Origin: Streptomyces iconiensis
Lineage (GTDB): Bacteria > Actinomycetota > Actinomycetes > Streptomycetales > Streptomycetaceae
Assembly: GCF_028657195.3 (NCBI RefSeq)
Contig: NZ_JANCPR020000028.1
Coordinates: forward strand, 62,001 to 126,000
Direction of reading: 5' to 3'
DNA: 64,000 nt
The stretch's first letter is position 1. Every line of letters starts with the position of its first letter. The position numbers were made by a program, and so were the translations under genes. Shown here in pieces: positions 26,117-33,622 of the stretch. The notes beneath the pieces were generated by a model. The model was not told where the DNA came from. It saw only the letters and a list, made by a program, of their open reading frames with translations, and made no database searches.

Positions 26117-26343
26117 CAGCAGCACAGGCACCCGCAGCGCACGTGACCGTCTCCGTCAACGGTGAACCCCGCCGCATCGACGCCGGGCTCACCCTCGACC
26201 AGCTCGTGAGCACCCTCTCCCCCGCGCCCTCCGGAATCGCCGCCGCGCTCAACGAGGCCGTCGTCCCGCGCGGGCAGTGGCCGGAGACGCGGCTCGGCGA
26301 GGGCGACCGTATCGAGGTACTGACCGCAGTCCAGGGAGGCTGA
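26113..26343 (+). CDS. thiS: Sulfur carrier protein ThiS
   Basis: 76 aa ubiquitin-like carrier ending in the required Gly-Gly (AVQGG). VTVSVNGEPRRI and GIAAALNEAVVPRGQWPETRLGEGDRIEVL are typical. The C-terminal Gly is adenylated and thiocarboxylated by ThiF (not in this window) to deliver sulfur to ThiG. The ATG overlaps the thiO stop by 4 bp. Confidence 0.95.
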   Translation: MTAAQAPAAHVTVSVNGEPRRIDAGLTLDQLVSTLSPAPSGIAAALNEAVVPRGQWPETRLGEGDRIEVLTAVQGG

Positions 26344-26351
26344 ACACAGCG

Positions 26352-27146
26352 ATGGCCGACGACCCGCTGACCATAGGCGACACCACCTTCACCTCCCGGC
26401 TCATCATGGGCACGGGGGGAACGCCCAGCCTCGACATCATGGAGCGCGCCCTCCTGGCCTCGGGCACCGAACTGACCACCGTCGCGATGCGGCGCCTCGA
26501 CCCGACCGTCGCCGGTTCCGTCCTCTCCCTGCTGGAGAAGCACGGCATCCGTGTGCTCCCCAACACCGCCGGCTGCTACACGGCCGGCGAGGCCGTGCTC
26601 ACCGCGCGCCTCGCACGGGAAGCCCTCGGTACGGACTGGGTGAAGCTGGAGGTCATCGCGGACGAGCGCACGCTGCTGCCCGATCCCGTCGAGCTGCTGG
26701 ACGCGGCCGAGACGCTCGTGGACGACGGCTTCACCGTGCTCCCGTACACCAACGACGACCCCGTTCTGGCGCGCAAGCTGGAAGACGCCGGATGCGCGGC
26801 GATCATGCCCCTCGGGTCACCGATCGGCTCGGGGCTCGGGATCCGTAACCCGCACAACTTCCAGTTGATCACCGAGCGGGCCGGGGTCCCCGTCGTTCTC
26901 GACGCCGGCGCCGGTACGGCGTCCGACGTGGCCCTCGCCATGGAGCTGGGGTGTGCGGCCGTGATGCTCGCCTCCGCCGTCACCAGGGCCCAGGAGCCCG
27001 TGCTCATGGCCGAGGGCATGCGGCACGCGGTCGAGGCGGGGCGGCTCGCCTTCCGCGCGGGGCGCATACCCCGGCGGTACTTCGCCGAGGCGTCCTCGCC
27101 GACGGCGGGGCTCGCACACCTCGATCCGGAGCGGCCGGCCTTCTAG
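26352..27146 (+). CDS. thiG: Thiazole synthase ThiG
   Basis: 264 aa TIM-barrel enzyme forming the thiazole phosphate from deoxyxylulose phosphate, dehydroglycine and ThiS thiocarboxylate. Clear motifs: SRLIMGTGGTPSLDIMERAL, VLPNTAGCYTAGEAVLTARLAREAL, WVKLEVIADERTLLPD with the Schiff-base Lys, GCAAIMPLGSPIGSGLGI and VVLDAGAGTASDVALAMELGCAAV. ATG chosen 8 bp after the thiS stop with GGGAGG upstream. Last gene of the riboswitch operon. Confidence 0.96.
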   Translation: MADDPLTIGDTTFTSRLIMGTGGTPSLDIMERALLASGTELTTVAMRRLDPTVAGSVLSLLEKHGIRVLPNTAGCYTAGEAVLTARLAREALGTDWVKLEVIADERTLLPDPVELLDAAETLVDDGFTVLPYTNDDPVLARKLEDAGCAAIMPLGSPIGSGLGIRNPHNFQLITERAGVPVVLDAGAGTASDVALAMELGCAAVMLASAVTRAQEPVLMAEGMRHAVEAGRLAFRAGRIPRRYFAEASSPTAGLAHLDPERPAF

Positions 27147-27246
27147 GGCGCCCGCCCCGCTCCGGAGGGGACACGGGGCTGTCACCGTTCCGGTGCAGTC
27201 GTGCGGGTAGCCCGCACCGCGGGACCGGGGCGCCGGAGCTGACTCG

Positions 27247-27252
27247 TACACT
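27247..27252 (+). promoter_or_regulatory. Predicted -10 box of leaderless kinase transcript
   Basis: TACACT, then 7 bp, then the ATG at 27260. It lies in the 113-bp gap after thiG, so the kinase has its own promoter. Confidence 0.5.
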
Positions 27253-27259
27253 CTGCGCA

Positions 27260-29335
27260 ATGGACACCACCCTCAAGGACCCCCTGGTCGGCCAGGTTCT
27301 CGATGGCCGGTACCGCATCGACGCGCGCATCGCGGTCGGGGGCATGGCGACGGTCTACCGCGCGATGGACACACGCCTGGACCGCGTTCAGGCGCTGAAG
27401 GTGATGCACCCGTCCCTCGCGACGGACGACGCGTTCGTGGCCCGTTTCATCAGGGAGGCGAAGTCGGCCGCGCGGCTGTCGCACCCGAATGTGGTGGGGG
27501 TCTTCGACCAGGGCACGGACGGCACGTACGTCTACCTGGCGATGGAGTACGTGTCCGGCTGCACCCTGCGCGACGTGCTCAGGGAGCGTGGCGCGCTCCA
27601 GCCGCGTGCGGCCCTGGACGTGCTGGAGCCCATCCTGGCGGCCCTGGGCGCCGCTCACAGGGCCGGGCTCGTACACCGCGACATGAAGCCCGAGAACGTC
27701 CTGATAGGGGACGACGGCCGGGTGAAGGTCGCGGACTTCGGGCTCGTACGGGCCGTGGACAGCCAGACGTCGGCGACGACGGACTCGATCCTGGGCACGG
27801 TCTCCTACCTGGCGCCCGAGCAGATCGAGAACGGTACGGCCGACACCCGCACGGACCTGTACGCGTGCGGCGTGATGCTCTACGAGATGCTGACCGGATC
27901 GAAGCCGCACGCGGGCGGCTCTCCGGCCCAGGTGCTGTATCTGCACCTGCACAAGGACATGCCGGCGCCGTCCGAGGCGGCGCCTGGCCTGGCCACGGCG
28001 CTGGACGAGCTGGTGGCGCGCGCCGCGGCCCGTGACCCCGGGCAGCGGCCCGACGACGCCGTGGCGATGCTGTCCGAGGTCCGTACGGTCCGCTCCGGGC
28101 TGTCGGAGACCGAGCTGGACGCCGTGCCGCCCCGTGCGAAGGGCGATCCGGGCGCTGCCGGCTCCGTGGTCGGCGGCGTTGCCGGTGCGATCGGCGCCGG
28201 GGCCGCCGGCGAGGCGGGGCAGGCCGGCTCAGGGAACGGCGAGGCGGGCGGTACAGCCGGTGGGGACGCGGGCGACGAGGCCAGTACGTATGTGATCCCG
28301 CGCCCGGCTGCCGGGGCGGGCCAGATCGCGCCCGGTGCGGCGGGCGGCGCTGTGGCCGAGCCGCTGCCGGGCAGTGAGCCGCTGCCGCACACCACGCGCC
28401 TGACGGTCCCGCCGTCCGGGCCGCCCGCGCCGCAGGACCCCGTACGGCCTGGCAGAAAGCGCCGCCCGGGGCTCGGTGTGCTGGTGGCGCTGGGTGTGCT
28501 GCTGGTGCTGCTGGTGGGCACGGGCGTCTGGTACATCAACTCGGGACAGTTCACGCAGACCCCGCCCGTGCTGGACAAGACGCAGGCCCAGGCCACGAAG
28601 ACGCTCTCCGACGCGGGCCTGGACGTGACGGTGGAGCGGGACTACAGCGAGCGGGTCGAGCGCGGCCACGTCATCGACTCGGACCCGAATCCGGGCGAGC
28701 GCGTCCGGAAGACGGGTTCCGTGACGCTCACCGTCTCGCGTGGGCCCGAGGTCGTGAAGATCCCGGACCTGAAGGGCACCCCCCTCTCGAACGCCAGGCG
28801 CGACCTGAAGAAGGCCGGTCTTGAGCCCGGTGTGGTCAAGCGCAGGTTCGACGAGGAGACCGCGCAGGGCTCCGTCATCTCGACCGACCCGGCACCGGGC
28901 GCCAAGCGCCGCCCCGGCTCCGCCGTCGCGCTCACCGTCTCCAAGGGCGAGTCCATCGAGGTCCCCGATCTGGTCGGGGACGAGCAGAGCGACGCGGCGA
29001 AGGAGCTGCGCGACGAGGGCCTGAAGGTCCGTATCGCGGCCAAGCGCGTCTTCTCGGAGGAGGACAAGGGCACCGTCGCACGCCAGTCACCCGCCGAGGG
29101 CTCCGAGGCCGCGAAGGGCGACACGATCACGCTCACGCTCTCCAAGGGCCCCGACATGGTCGAGGTGCCCGACGTGGAGGGCGGCAGCGAGGACGAGGCC
29201 CGTCAGAAGCTGGAGAAGGCCGGTTTCACGGTCTCCGTGCGGCGGGTCTTCTTCGGCGACAAGGTCTTCAACCAGGACCCGGACGGCGACGACGAGGCGC
29301 CCCGTGGCTCCGACATCACCATTTGGCTGCGCTGA
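27260..29335 (+). CDS. PASTA-domain transmembrane Ser/Thr protein kinase (PknB family)
   Basis: 691 aa. Kinase domain: Gly-rich loop IAVGGMATVYRA, Lys47 in ALKVMHP, HRDMKPEN near residue 141, DFG near 158, TRTDLYACGVMLYEMLTG. A long Gly/Ala/Pro linker leads to one membrane span (LGVLVALGVLLVLLVGTGVWYI, about residues 404-425), then four extracellular PASTA repeats starting about 430 (e.g. VKIPDLKGTPLSNARRDLKKAGLEPG, IEVPDLVGDEQSDAAKELRDEGL). Such kinases sense muropeptides or lipid II and control cell-wall synthesis. The neighbourhood holds the Rv2175c homologue and a secreted transglycosylase. By position it corresponds to M. tuberculosis PknL, although PknL itself has no PASTA repeats. Confidence 0.95.
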   Translation: MDTTLKDPLVGQVLDGRYRIDARIAVGGMATVYRAMDTRLDRVQALKVMHPSLATDDAFVARFIREAKSAARLSHPNVVGVFDQGTDGTYVYLAMEYVSGCTLRDVLRERGALQPRAALDVLEPILAALGAAHRAGLVHRDMKPENVLIGDDGRVKVADFGLVRAVDSQTSATTDSILGTVSYLAPEQIENGTADTRTDLYACGVMLYEMLTGSKPHAGGSPAQVLYLHLHKDMPAPSEAAPGLATALDELVARAAARDPGQRPDDAVAMLSEVRTVRSGLSETELDAVPPRAKGDPGAAGSVVGGVAGAIGAGAAGEAGQAGSGNGEAGGTAGGDAGDEASTYVIPRPAAGAGQIAPGAAGGAVAEPLPGSEPLPHTTRLTVPPSGPPAPQDPVRPGRKRRPGLGVLVALGVLLVLLVGTGVWYINSGQFTQTPPVLDKTQAQATKTLSDAGLDVTVERDYSERVERGHVIDSDPNPGERVRKTGSVTLTVSRGPEVVKIPDLKGTPLSNARRDLKKAGLEPGVVKRRFDEETAQGSVISTDPAPGAKRRPGSAVALTVSKGESIEVPDLVGDEQSDAAKELRDEGLKVRIAAKRVFSEEDKGTVARQSPAEGSEAAKGDTITLTLSKGPDMVEVPDVEGGSEDEARQKLEKAGFTVSVRRVFFGDKVFNQDPDGDDEAPRGSDITIWLR

Positions 29336-29768
29336 GCACCCCCGCACATACGGGGCGCCTGAGTGCGCACGTCCAGAGGCCCCTCATGCCGTACGTCCCG
29401 GGCGAGCGGGGCCGTACGCCCGGGATGCCGCAGGGCAGGGCGTGCACCCGGCGCCTCAGGGCGTGCATCCGGCTCCTCATGGCGTACGGCCGCCCGGCAC
29501 ACGCGGCAGCCGACCGGCACACGCGGCGACTGACCGTCCATTGCCCGCGACGGGCTGCCGCCGCATCGGGCTCAGGACGCCGCTCGCCGGGGCCGCACAG
29601 GGCTGTGACCTGGGGTTTCAGGGTCCTGGATTCGGATATGTCCGTCATACGCGATGAGTGCTGAAACTTACCAACAGGGCGCGCATCCACAGTGACCCTT
29701 TGTGGCGCAAACCCCTCTCATATGTGAGCCCGGGCATATAACGCACGTCACCTACGAATGTCTTTAGT

Positions 29769-29834
29769 GGGGCCGAATACTGTCCCGACCTGGAATGGAA
29801 TGCGTCCCCCGGCTTTTTCCTGTCAGGTGGCCCC
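29769..29834 (+). ncRNA. Candidate nested stem in the transglycosylase leader (upstream element)
   Basis: GGGGCC (29769-29774) pairs with GGCCCC (29829-29834), and ACCTG (29788-29792) pairs with CAGGT (29824-29828), directly stacked on the outer stem. Together with the downstream element this suggests a structured 5' UTR. Family unknown. Confidence 0.35.
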
Positions 29835-29893
29835 GCATTCGGGTAGTACGTCACACCTTTGATTTCAACTTTCGGACCCTTTAACAATTGCCA

Positions 29894-29955
29894 GCGTCGC
29901 ATGGCGCCGGGAAACAGAACTCGGCGTTTCTCCGGCTTCCCCGCCTCTGCGACGC
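29894..29955 (+). ncRNA. Candidate structured RNA leader before the transglycosylase gene
   Basis: Outer stem GCGTCGCA (29894-29901) with TGCGACGC (29948-29955). Inside it GCCGGGAAAC (29906-29915) pairs with GTTTC-T-CCGGC (29926-29936), a 10-bp helix with one bulged T. The ribosome site GGAAAGG follows just after the outer stem. The geometry resembles a cis-regulatory RNA; it does not match a riboswitch class I can name. Confidence 0.5.
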
Positions 29956-29982
29956 CAGCGATGGAAAGGTTCCGCTCACCTT

Positions 29983-30723
29983 ATGCCCAGCATCTCCGGC
30001 TTCACCCTCAGTCCCAAGGCCAAGAAGATTTCGACCATCGGTCTCAGCACAGCGGGCGCGGCTGCACTCGCCCTGACGATCGTCCCCGGGACCGCGGCGC
30101 ACGGTGACTCCAGCCAGGCTCCGGCGAAGAAGATCTCGGCAGAGAACGTCGCGTTCACCACCGACTCCTCCGTCCTGCCCAAGCAGGGCAGGAGCATCAC
30201 CAGCGAGGGCATCCACTCCTCCGCGGTCCAGGTCCAGGCGAACGGCAAGCAGGCCGACAGCGCCGGGAACGCCACCACCACGGCGCAGGCCGCCAAGGCG
30301 TCGAAGACCACCAAGGCCGAGGCCGAGGCGAAGAACGAGCGTGCCTCCAAGGAAGCGGCGAACCGCTCCGAGAAGCGCGCGGCGCCGGCCAAGCCGAGCT
30401 ACCCCGACAACCTCGACGGCTGGATCCGCGAGGCCCGGGACATCATGAAGTCCAAGGGCATCCCCGGCTCGTACGAGGGCATCAAGCGCAACATCATCCG
30501 CGAGTCCGCCGGTGACCCGAACGCGATGAACGGCTGGGACGTCAATGCCCAGAAGGGCACGCCCTCCAAGGGCCTGCTCCAGGTGATCCAGCCCACGTTC
30601 GACACGTACCACGTCGAGGGCACCCCGGACAAGCTCACCGACCCCGTCGCCAACATCGCCGCCGCCTGCAACTACGCGGCCGACAGGTACGGTTCGATGG
30701 ACAACGTGAACTCGGCATACTGA
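29983..30723 (+). CDS. Secreted lytic transglycosylase (SLT domain)
   Basis: 246 aa. Signal peptide: basic N-terminus (MPSISGFTLSPKAKKIS), hydrophobic ISTIGLSTAGAAALALTIVPG, cleavage probably after TAAHG or AHA-like Ala-x-Ala. A Lys/Ala/Glu-rich linker follows, and the C-terminal SLT/lysozyme-like domain from about residue 145 has GSYEGIKRNIIRESAGDPNAMNGWD (catalytic Glu in RES) and SKGLLQVIQPTFDTYH. It cleaves the MurNAc-GlcNAc bond of peptidoglycan. Its expression may be controlled by the structured leader. It follows the PASTA kinase. Confidence 0.88.
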   Translation: MPSISGFTLSPKAKKISTIGLSTAGAAALALTIVPGTAAHGDSSQAPAKKISAENVAFTTDSSVLPKQGRSITSEGIHSSAVQVQANGKQADSAGNATTTAQAAKASKTTKAEAEAKNERASKEAANRSEKRAAPAKPSYPDNLDGWIREARDIMKSKGIPGSYEGIKRNIIRESAGDPNAMNGWDVNAQKGTPSKGLLQVIQPTFDTYHVEGTPDKLTDPVANIAAACNYAADRYGSMDNVNSAY

Positions 30724-30728
30724 GTGGT

Positions 30729-31607
30729 GTGACTACGAACCAGACTCAGCGCGCCCGCAATCCCATTGGCGGCCATGTCCCCGTAGCCGGGGGCCTGGCC
30801 GCCACTGGCATTTCCTACGCAGCGGATATCGGCGCCGAGGCACTTCAGGTCTTCGTGGCGAATCCGCGCGGCTGGGCCACAGGCCCAGGAAATCCTGCCC
30901 AGGACGAAGAATTCCGGGCCGCATGCGCCGAACACAACCTGCCCGCCTATATTCACGCGCCCTATCTCATCAATTTCGGATCCCACAACGAGGAAACCGC
31001 GACCAAGTCCGTCTCCTCGCTCAGGCATTCACTGCGCAGAGGCCGCGAGATCGGCGCACTCGGCGTCGTCGTCCACACGGGCTCGGCGACCGGCGGCCGG
31101 GCGCGGGAGACCGCACTCGTCCAGGCCCGCGAGCTGATGCTGCCGCTGCTGGACGAGCTGACGCACGACGACGACCCCTGGCTGCTGCTGGAGCCGACGG
31201 CGGGCCAGGGTGCCTCCCTCTGCGCCCAAGTCGAGGACCTGATCCCGTACTTCGCCGCTCTGGACGCACACCCCCGGCTCGGCGTCTGCCTCGACACCTG
31301 CCATGTCTACGCGGCCGGACACGACCTCGCGGCACCCGGCGGGGTACGGCGCACACTCGACGAACTGGAGTCGGCCACGGGCCCAGGACGGCTGCGGCTC
31401 ATCCACGCCAACGACTCGAAGGACGTCGCCGGCGCGCACAAGGACCGCCACGAGAACATCGGCTCCGGGCACATCGGTATCGAGCCCTTCGGTGAGCTGT
31501 TCACGCATCCCCTGACGGCCGGCGTGCCGTTGGTGATCGAGACACCGGGCGGCAAAGAGGGGCACGCGGCGGACGTCGACCTGCTGAAGAAGCTCAGGGA
31601 CGCGTAG
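30729..31607 (+). CDS. nfo: Deoxyribonuclease IV (apurinic/apyrimidinic endonuclease, Nfo type)
   Basis: 292 aa zinc TIM-barrel AP endonuclease for base excision repair. Motifs: GGHVPVAGGLAATGISYAADIGAEALQVFVANPRGW, IHAPYLINFGSHNEE, GVVVHTGSATG, LLLEPTAGQG, GVCLDTCHVYAAGHD, RLIHANDSKDVAGAHKDRHENIGSGHIG and LVIETPGG; the His, Glu and Asp zinc ligands are in place. GTG start 5 bp after the preceding stop, so probably co-transcribed with the transglycosylase. Confidence 0.95.
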   Translation: MTTNQTQRARNPIGGHVPVAGGLAATGISYAADIGAEALQVFVANPRGWATGPGNPAQDEEFRAACAEHNLPAYIHAPYLINFGSHNEETATKSVSSLRHSLRRGREIGALGVVVHTGSATGGRARETALVQARELMLPLLDELTHDDDPWLLLEPTAGQGASLCAQVEDLIPYFAALDAHPRLGVCLDTCHVYAAGHDLAAPGGVRRTLDELESATGPGRLRLIHANDSKDVAGAHKDRHENIGSGHIGIEPFGELFTHPLTAGVPLVIETPGGKEGHAADVDLLKKLRDA

Positions 31608-31650
31608 CGCCGGGGTTCAGGCGCGTCCGGCCCCGGGGAGCCCTGGAGCC

Positions 31651-32274
31651 CTACAGCTCGGGGCCCTCGCCCGGTTCCTCCTGGTAGGAGTAACGCTGCT
31701 CCTGCCAGGGGTCGCCGATGTTGTGGTAACCCCGCTCCTCCCAGAAGCCCCGCCTGTCGGCGGTCATGTACTCCACGCCCCTGACCCACTTAGGGCCCTT
31801 CCAGGCGTACAGGTGGGGAACGATCAGGCGGACCGGAAAGCCGTGTTCCGCCGTGAGCAGTTCGCCTCCGCGGTGGGTGGCGAAGACGGTGTCGTCCGCG
31901 GTGAAGTCGGCGAGCCGCAGATTCGAGCTGAAGCCGTACTCCGCCCAGACCATCACATGGGTGACGTCCGGCGCGGGCGGCGCGAGTTCGAGAACCGTAC
32001 GGGCGCGTACGCCGCCCCACTCGGCATCCAGCATGCTGAACTTCGCGACGCAGTGGAGATCGGCCACGACGGTTTCGTACGGCAGCGCCGTGAACTCCTC
32101 GTGGCTCCAGCCGTGCTTGTCGCCGTCGGCCGTGGCGCCGAAGACCCGGAAGTCCCACCGCTCGGGCTTGAATTTCGGCACCGGGCCGTAGTGCGTGACC
32201 GGCCAGCCGCGCTGGAGCCGCTGCCCGGGCGGAAGCTCTGCTTGCTCCCCTTCGCGGCTTTGCGGTTGACCCAT
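31651..32274 (-). CDS. Molybdopterin-dependent oxidoreductase (sulfite oxidase family)
   Basis: 207 aa cytoplasmic protein without a Tat signal. The Mo-binding Cys lies in VADLHCVAKFSMLDAEWGGV; FRVFGATADGDKHGWSHEEFTALP, GFPVRLIVPHLYAWKGPKWVRGVEYM and EERGYHN are typical of the YedY/sulfite-oxidase core without the dimerisation domain. Start at MGQPQSRE, with GGAG nearby but close. Substrate unknown; actinobacterial members are usually annotated only to family level. Confidence 0.88.
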   Translation of the reverse strand: MGQPQSREGEQAELPPGQRLQRGWPVTHYGPVPKFKPERWDFRVFGATADGDKHGWSHEEFTALPYETVVADLHCVAKFSMLDAEWGGVRARTVLELAPPAPDVTHVMVWAEYGFSSNLRLADFTADDTVFATHRGGELLTAEHGFPVRLIVPHLYAWKGPKWVRGVEYMTADRRGFWEERGYHNIGDPWQEQRYSYQEEPGEGPEL

Positions 32275-32508
32275 GGCTCCATGGTGACAGACCCCACGCC
32301 ATGCTCTTGACCGCCCCCTGATGGCCTGAGGCACGCTCTTGAGGGGCCGGTACGCGGATTCGGCGCGGCCTTCCGCACCCGTAAACAGGGGCAAATTCGG
32401 TAAGCCTGCACTTACTGGACCGCGTTGCGGCGCGGTGCGAGGATGCGCGATGCGCACGCAGCACTGCCCGTTCCCCGCGTTCACGCCCCCCTGGAAGGAG
32501 CCGCCACG

Positions 32509-32988
32509 ATGCAGGGCGACCCCGAGGTCATCGAGTTCCTCAACGAGCAGCTCACCGCCGAGCTCACCGCGATCAACCAGTACTTCCTGCACGCGAAGAT
32601 GCAGGAGAACTTCGGATGGCCGAAGCTCGCGGAGTACACCCGCGCCGAGTCCTTCGACGAGATGCGGCACGCGGAGAAGCTGACCGACCGGATCCTCTTC
32701 CTGGAGGGGCTGCCGAACTACCAGCGGCTCTTCCATGTCCGGGTCGGCCAGACGGTCACCGAGATGTTCCAGGCTGACCGGCAGATCGAGGTCGAGGCCA
32801 TCGACCGGCTGCGTCGCGGTATCGAGCTGATGCGCTCCAAGGGGGACATCACCTCGGCCAAGCTCTTCGAGAGCATCCTCAAGGACGAGGAGCACCACAT
32901 CGACTACCTGGAGACCCAGCTCGATCTGATCGAGAAGCTGGGCGAAGCGCTGTACATCTCACAGCAGATCAAGCAGCCGGACGCTTAG
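32509..32988 (+). CDS. bfr: Bacterioferritin Bfr
   Basis: 159 aa iron-storage subunit forming a haem-bridged 24-mer. Ferroxidase residues are in place: Glu18 in LTAELTAINQYFLHA, Glu51 and His54 in DEMRHAEKL, Glu94 in QIEVEAIDR, Glu127 and His130 in KDEEHHIDYLE; Met52 (haem ligand) in DEMRH. ATG with GGAAGGAG upstream. A GTAAG-N6-CTTAC dyad at 32400-32415, about 95 bp upstream, is a possible operator but a poor match to an iron box. Bfd is encoded on the opposite strand downstream. Confidence 0.96.
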   Translation: MQGDPEVIEFLNEQLTAELTAINQYFLHAKMQENFGWPKLAEYTRAESFDEMRHAEKLTDRILFLEGLPNYQRLFHVRVGQTVTEMFQADRQIEVEAIDRLRRGIELMRSKGDITSAKLFESILKDEEHHIDYLETQLDLIEKLGEALYISQQIKQPDA

Positions 32989-33157
32989 GGCGAGGCCCTG
33001 CGTCGTACGTCGCGGTGCCGCGCCCCTGCGTGCGGCCGGACCCTGTGTGCCGGGGTTCCCGCCGTCACGGGCGGAGGAGATTCCGGACCCGTACCGCCCG
33101 ACGTTCGCCGTCCCGACCAGCACTGTCCCGTCCGTCCGTCCCGCCCGGCCCGGGGGG

Positions 33158-33490
33158 TCAGGCGGCGGCCGGGGTCGGGTATGCGGGGGCCTGTGGGGCG
33201 GGGGCGGAGTTCGGGGCGTTGGGGTCGGTCGCCGTCGTGGCCGCTGTCGCCGGTTCGGCGGGGGTTTCGGGGAGCGAGATGAGGGTGCGCTCGCCTCGGT
33301 CCAGGGCCTCGCGGCGCGGGCATGTGCCGCGGCCGAGGATGCCCTGGATACGGCGTACGCAGGAGCCGCAGTCGGTTCCCGCCTTGCTCTCCGACGCTAT
33401 CTGGCGCGGGGTGCAGGCCCCCGCCGCCGCGTGTTCGCGGACCTGCTCCTCGGTGATGCCGAAGCATGAGCAGACGTACACGCGGTTCAC
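33158..33490 (-). CDS. bfd: Bacterioferritin-associated ferredoxin-like (2Fe-2S) protein Bfd
   Basis: 110 aa. The four cluster Cys are CSC (residues 8 and 10) and CGSC (41 and 44), the Bfd arrangement. VCSCFGITEEQVREHAAAGACTPRQIA is the BFD helix-turn domain. A Pro/Ala/Thr-rich tail of about 45 residues is unusual. Bfd reduces stored ferric iron in Bfr for release. GTG start; the SD is poor (GGAG directly before GTG). An iron-regulator box lies 38 bp upstream, predicting induction under iron starvation. Confidence 0.9.
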   Translation of the reverse strand: MNRVYVCSCFGITEEQVREHAAAGACTPRQIASESKAGTDCGSCVRRIQGILGRGTCPRREALDRGERTLISLPETPAEPATAATTATDPNAPNSAPAPQAPAYPTPAAA

Positions 33491-33527
33491 CTCCGGCCGG
33501 GGCGTGAGGGCAGGCTCAAAAACTTGC

Positions 33528-33546
33528 TGAGGTTAACCTAACCTTA
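33528..33546 (-). promoter_or_regulatory. Iron box (DmdR/IdeR operator) controlling bfd
   Basis: On the minus strand TAAGGTTAGGTTAACCTCA matches the consensus TTAGGTTAGGCTAACCTAA at 16 of 19 positions. It sits just ahead of bfd. Fe(II)-loaded DmdR1 would repress bfd when iron is plentiful. Confidence 0.85.
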
Positions 33547-33572
33547 CCCATCCGGGAGTGTCCACACATGCC

Positions 33573-33608
33573 CGTGGGGCCCGCATCACAAGGGATGCGG
33601 GCCCCACG
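33573..33608. terminator. Perfect 15-bp stem terminator of the DAHP synthase gene
   Basis: Arms 33573-33587 and 33594-33608 (CGTGGGGCCCGCATC and its complement) enclose a 6-nt loop ACAAGG. It begins about 14 bp past the DAHP synthase stop on the minus strand and also separates it from the bfd promoter. Confidence 0.85.
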
Positions 33609-33622
33609 CGGCGTACGGGAGA

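Larger units (their letters stand above)
29336..29982 (+). other. Long intergenic region with short tandem repeats and a relatively AT-rich structured leader
   Basis: The first 260 bp are GC-rich with a 21-bp tandem duplication (29436-29456, 29457-29477) and two CCGGCACACGCGGC copies (29494, 29514). From about 29640 composition drops sharply and several nested stems appear before the transglycosylase gene. One minus-strand open frame (29645-29902) was considered and not accepted. No other gene is supported. Confidence 0.6.

Noticed and set aside
29340..29355. Terminator after the PASTA kinase
   Set aside because: CCCCG-N6-CGGGG is only a 5-bp stem without a T-run; too weak to call.
29645..29902. 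85-codon minus-strand open frame in the transglycosylase leader
   Set aside because: No SD, no recognisable motif, and the region is better explained as a structured leader; kept only as a weak possibility.
32400..32415. Iron box upstream of bfr
   Set aside because: GTAAG-N6-CTTAC is a dyad, but it matches the 19-bp iron-box consensus poorly.
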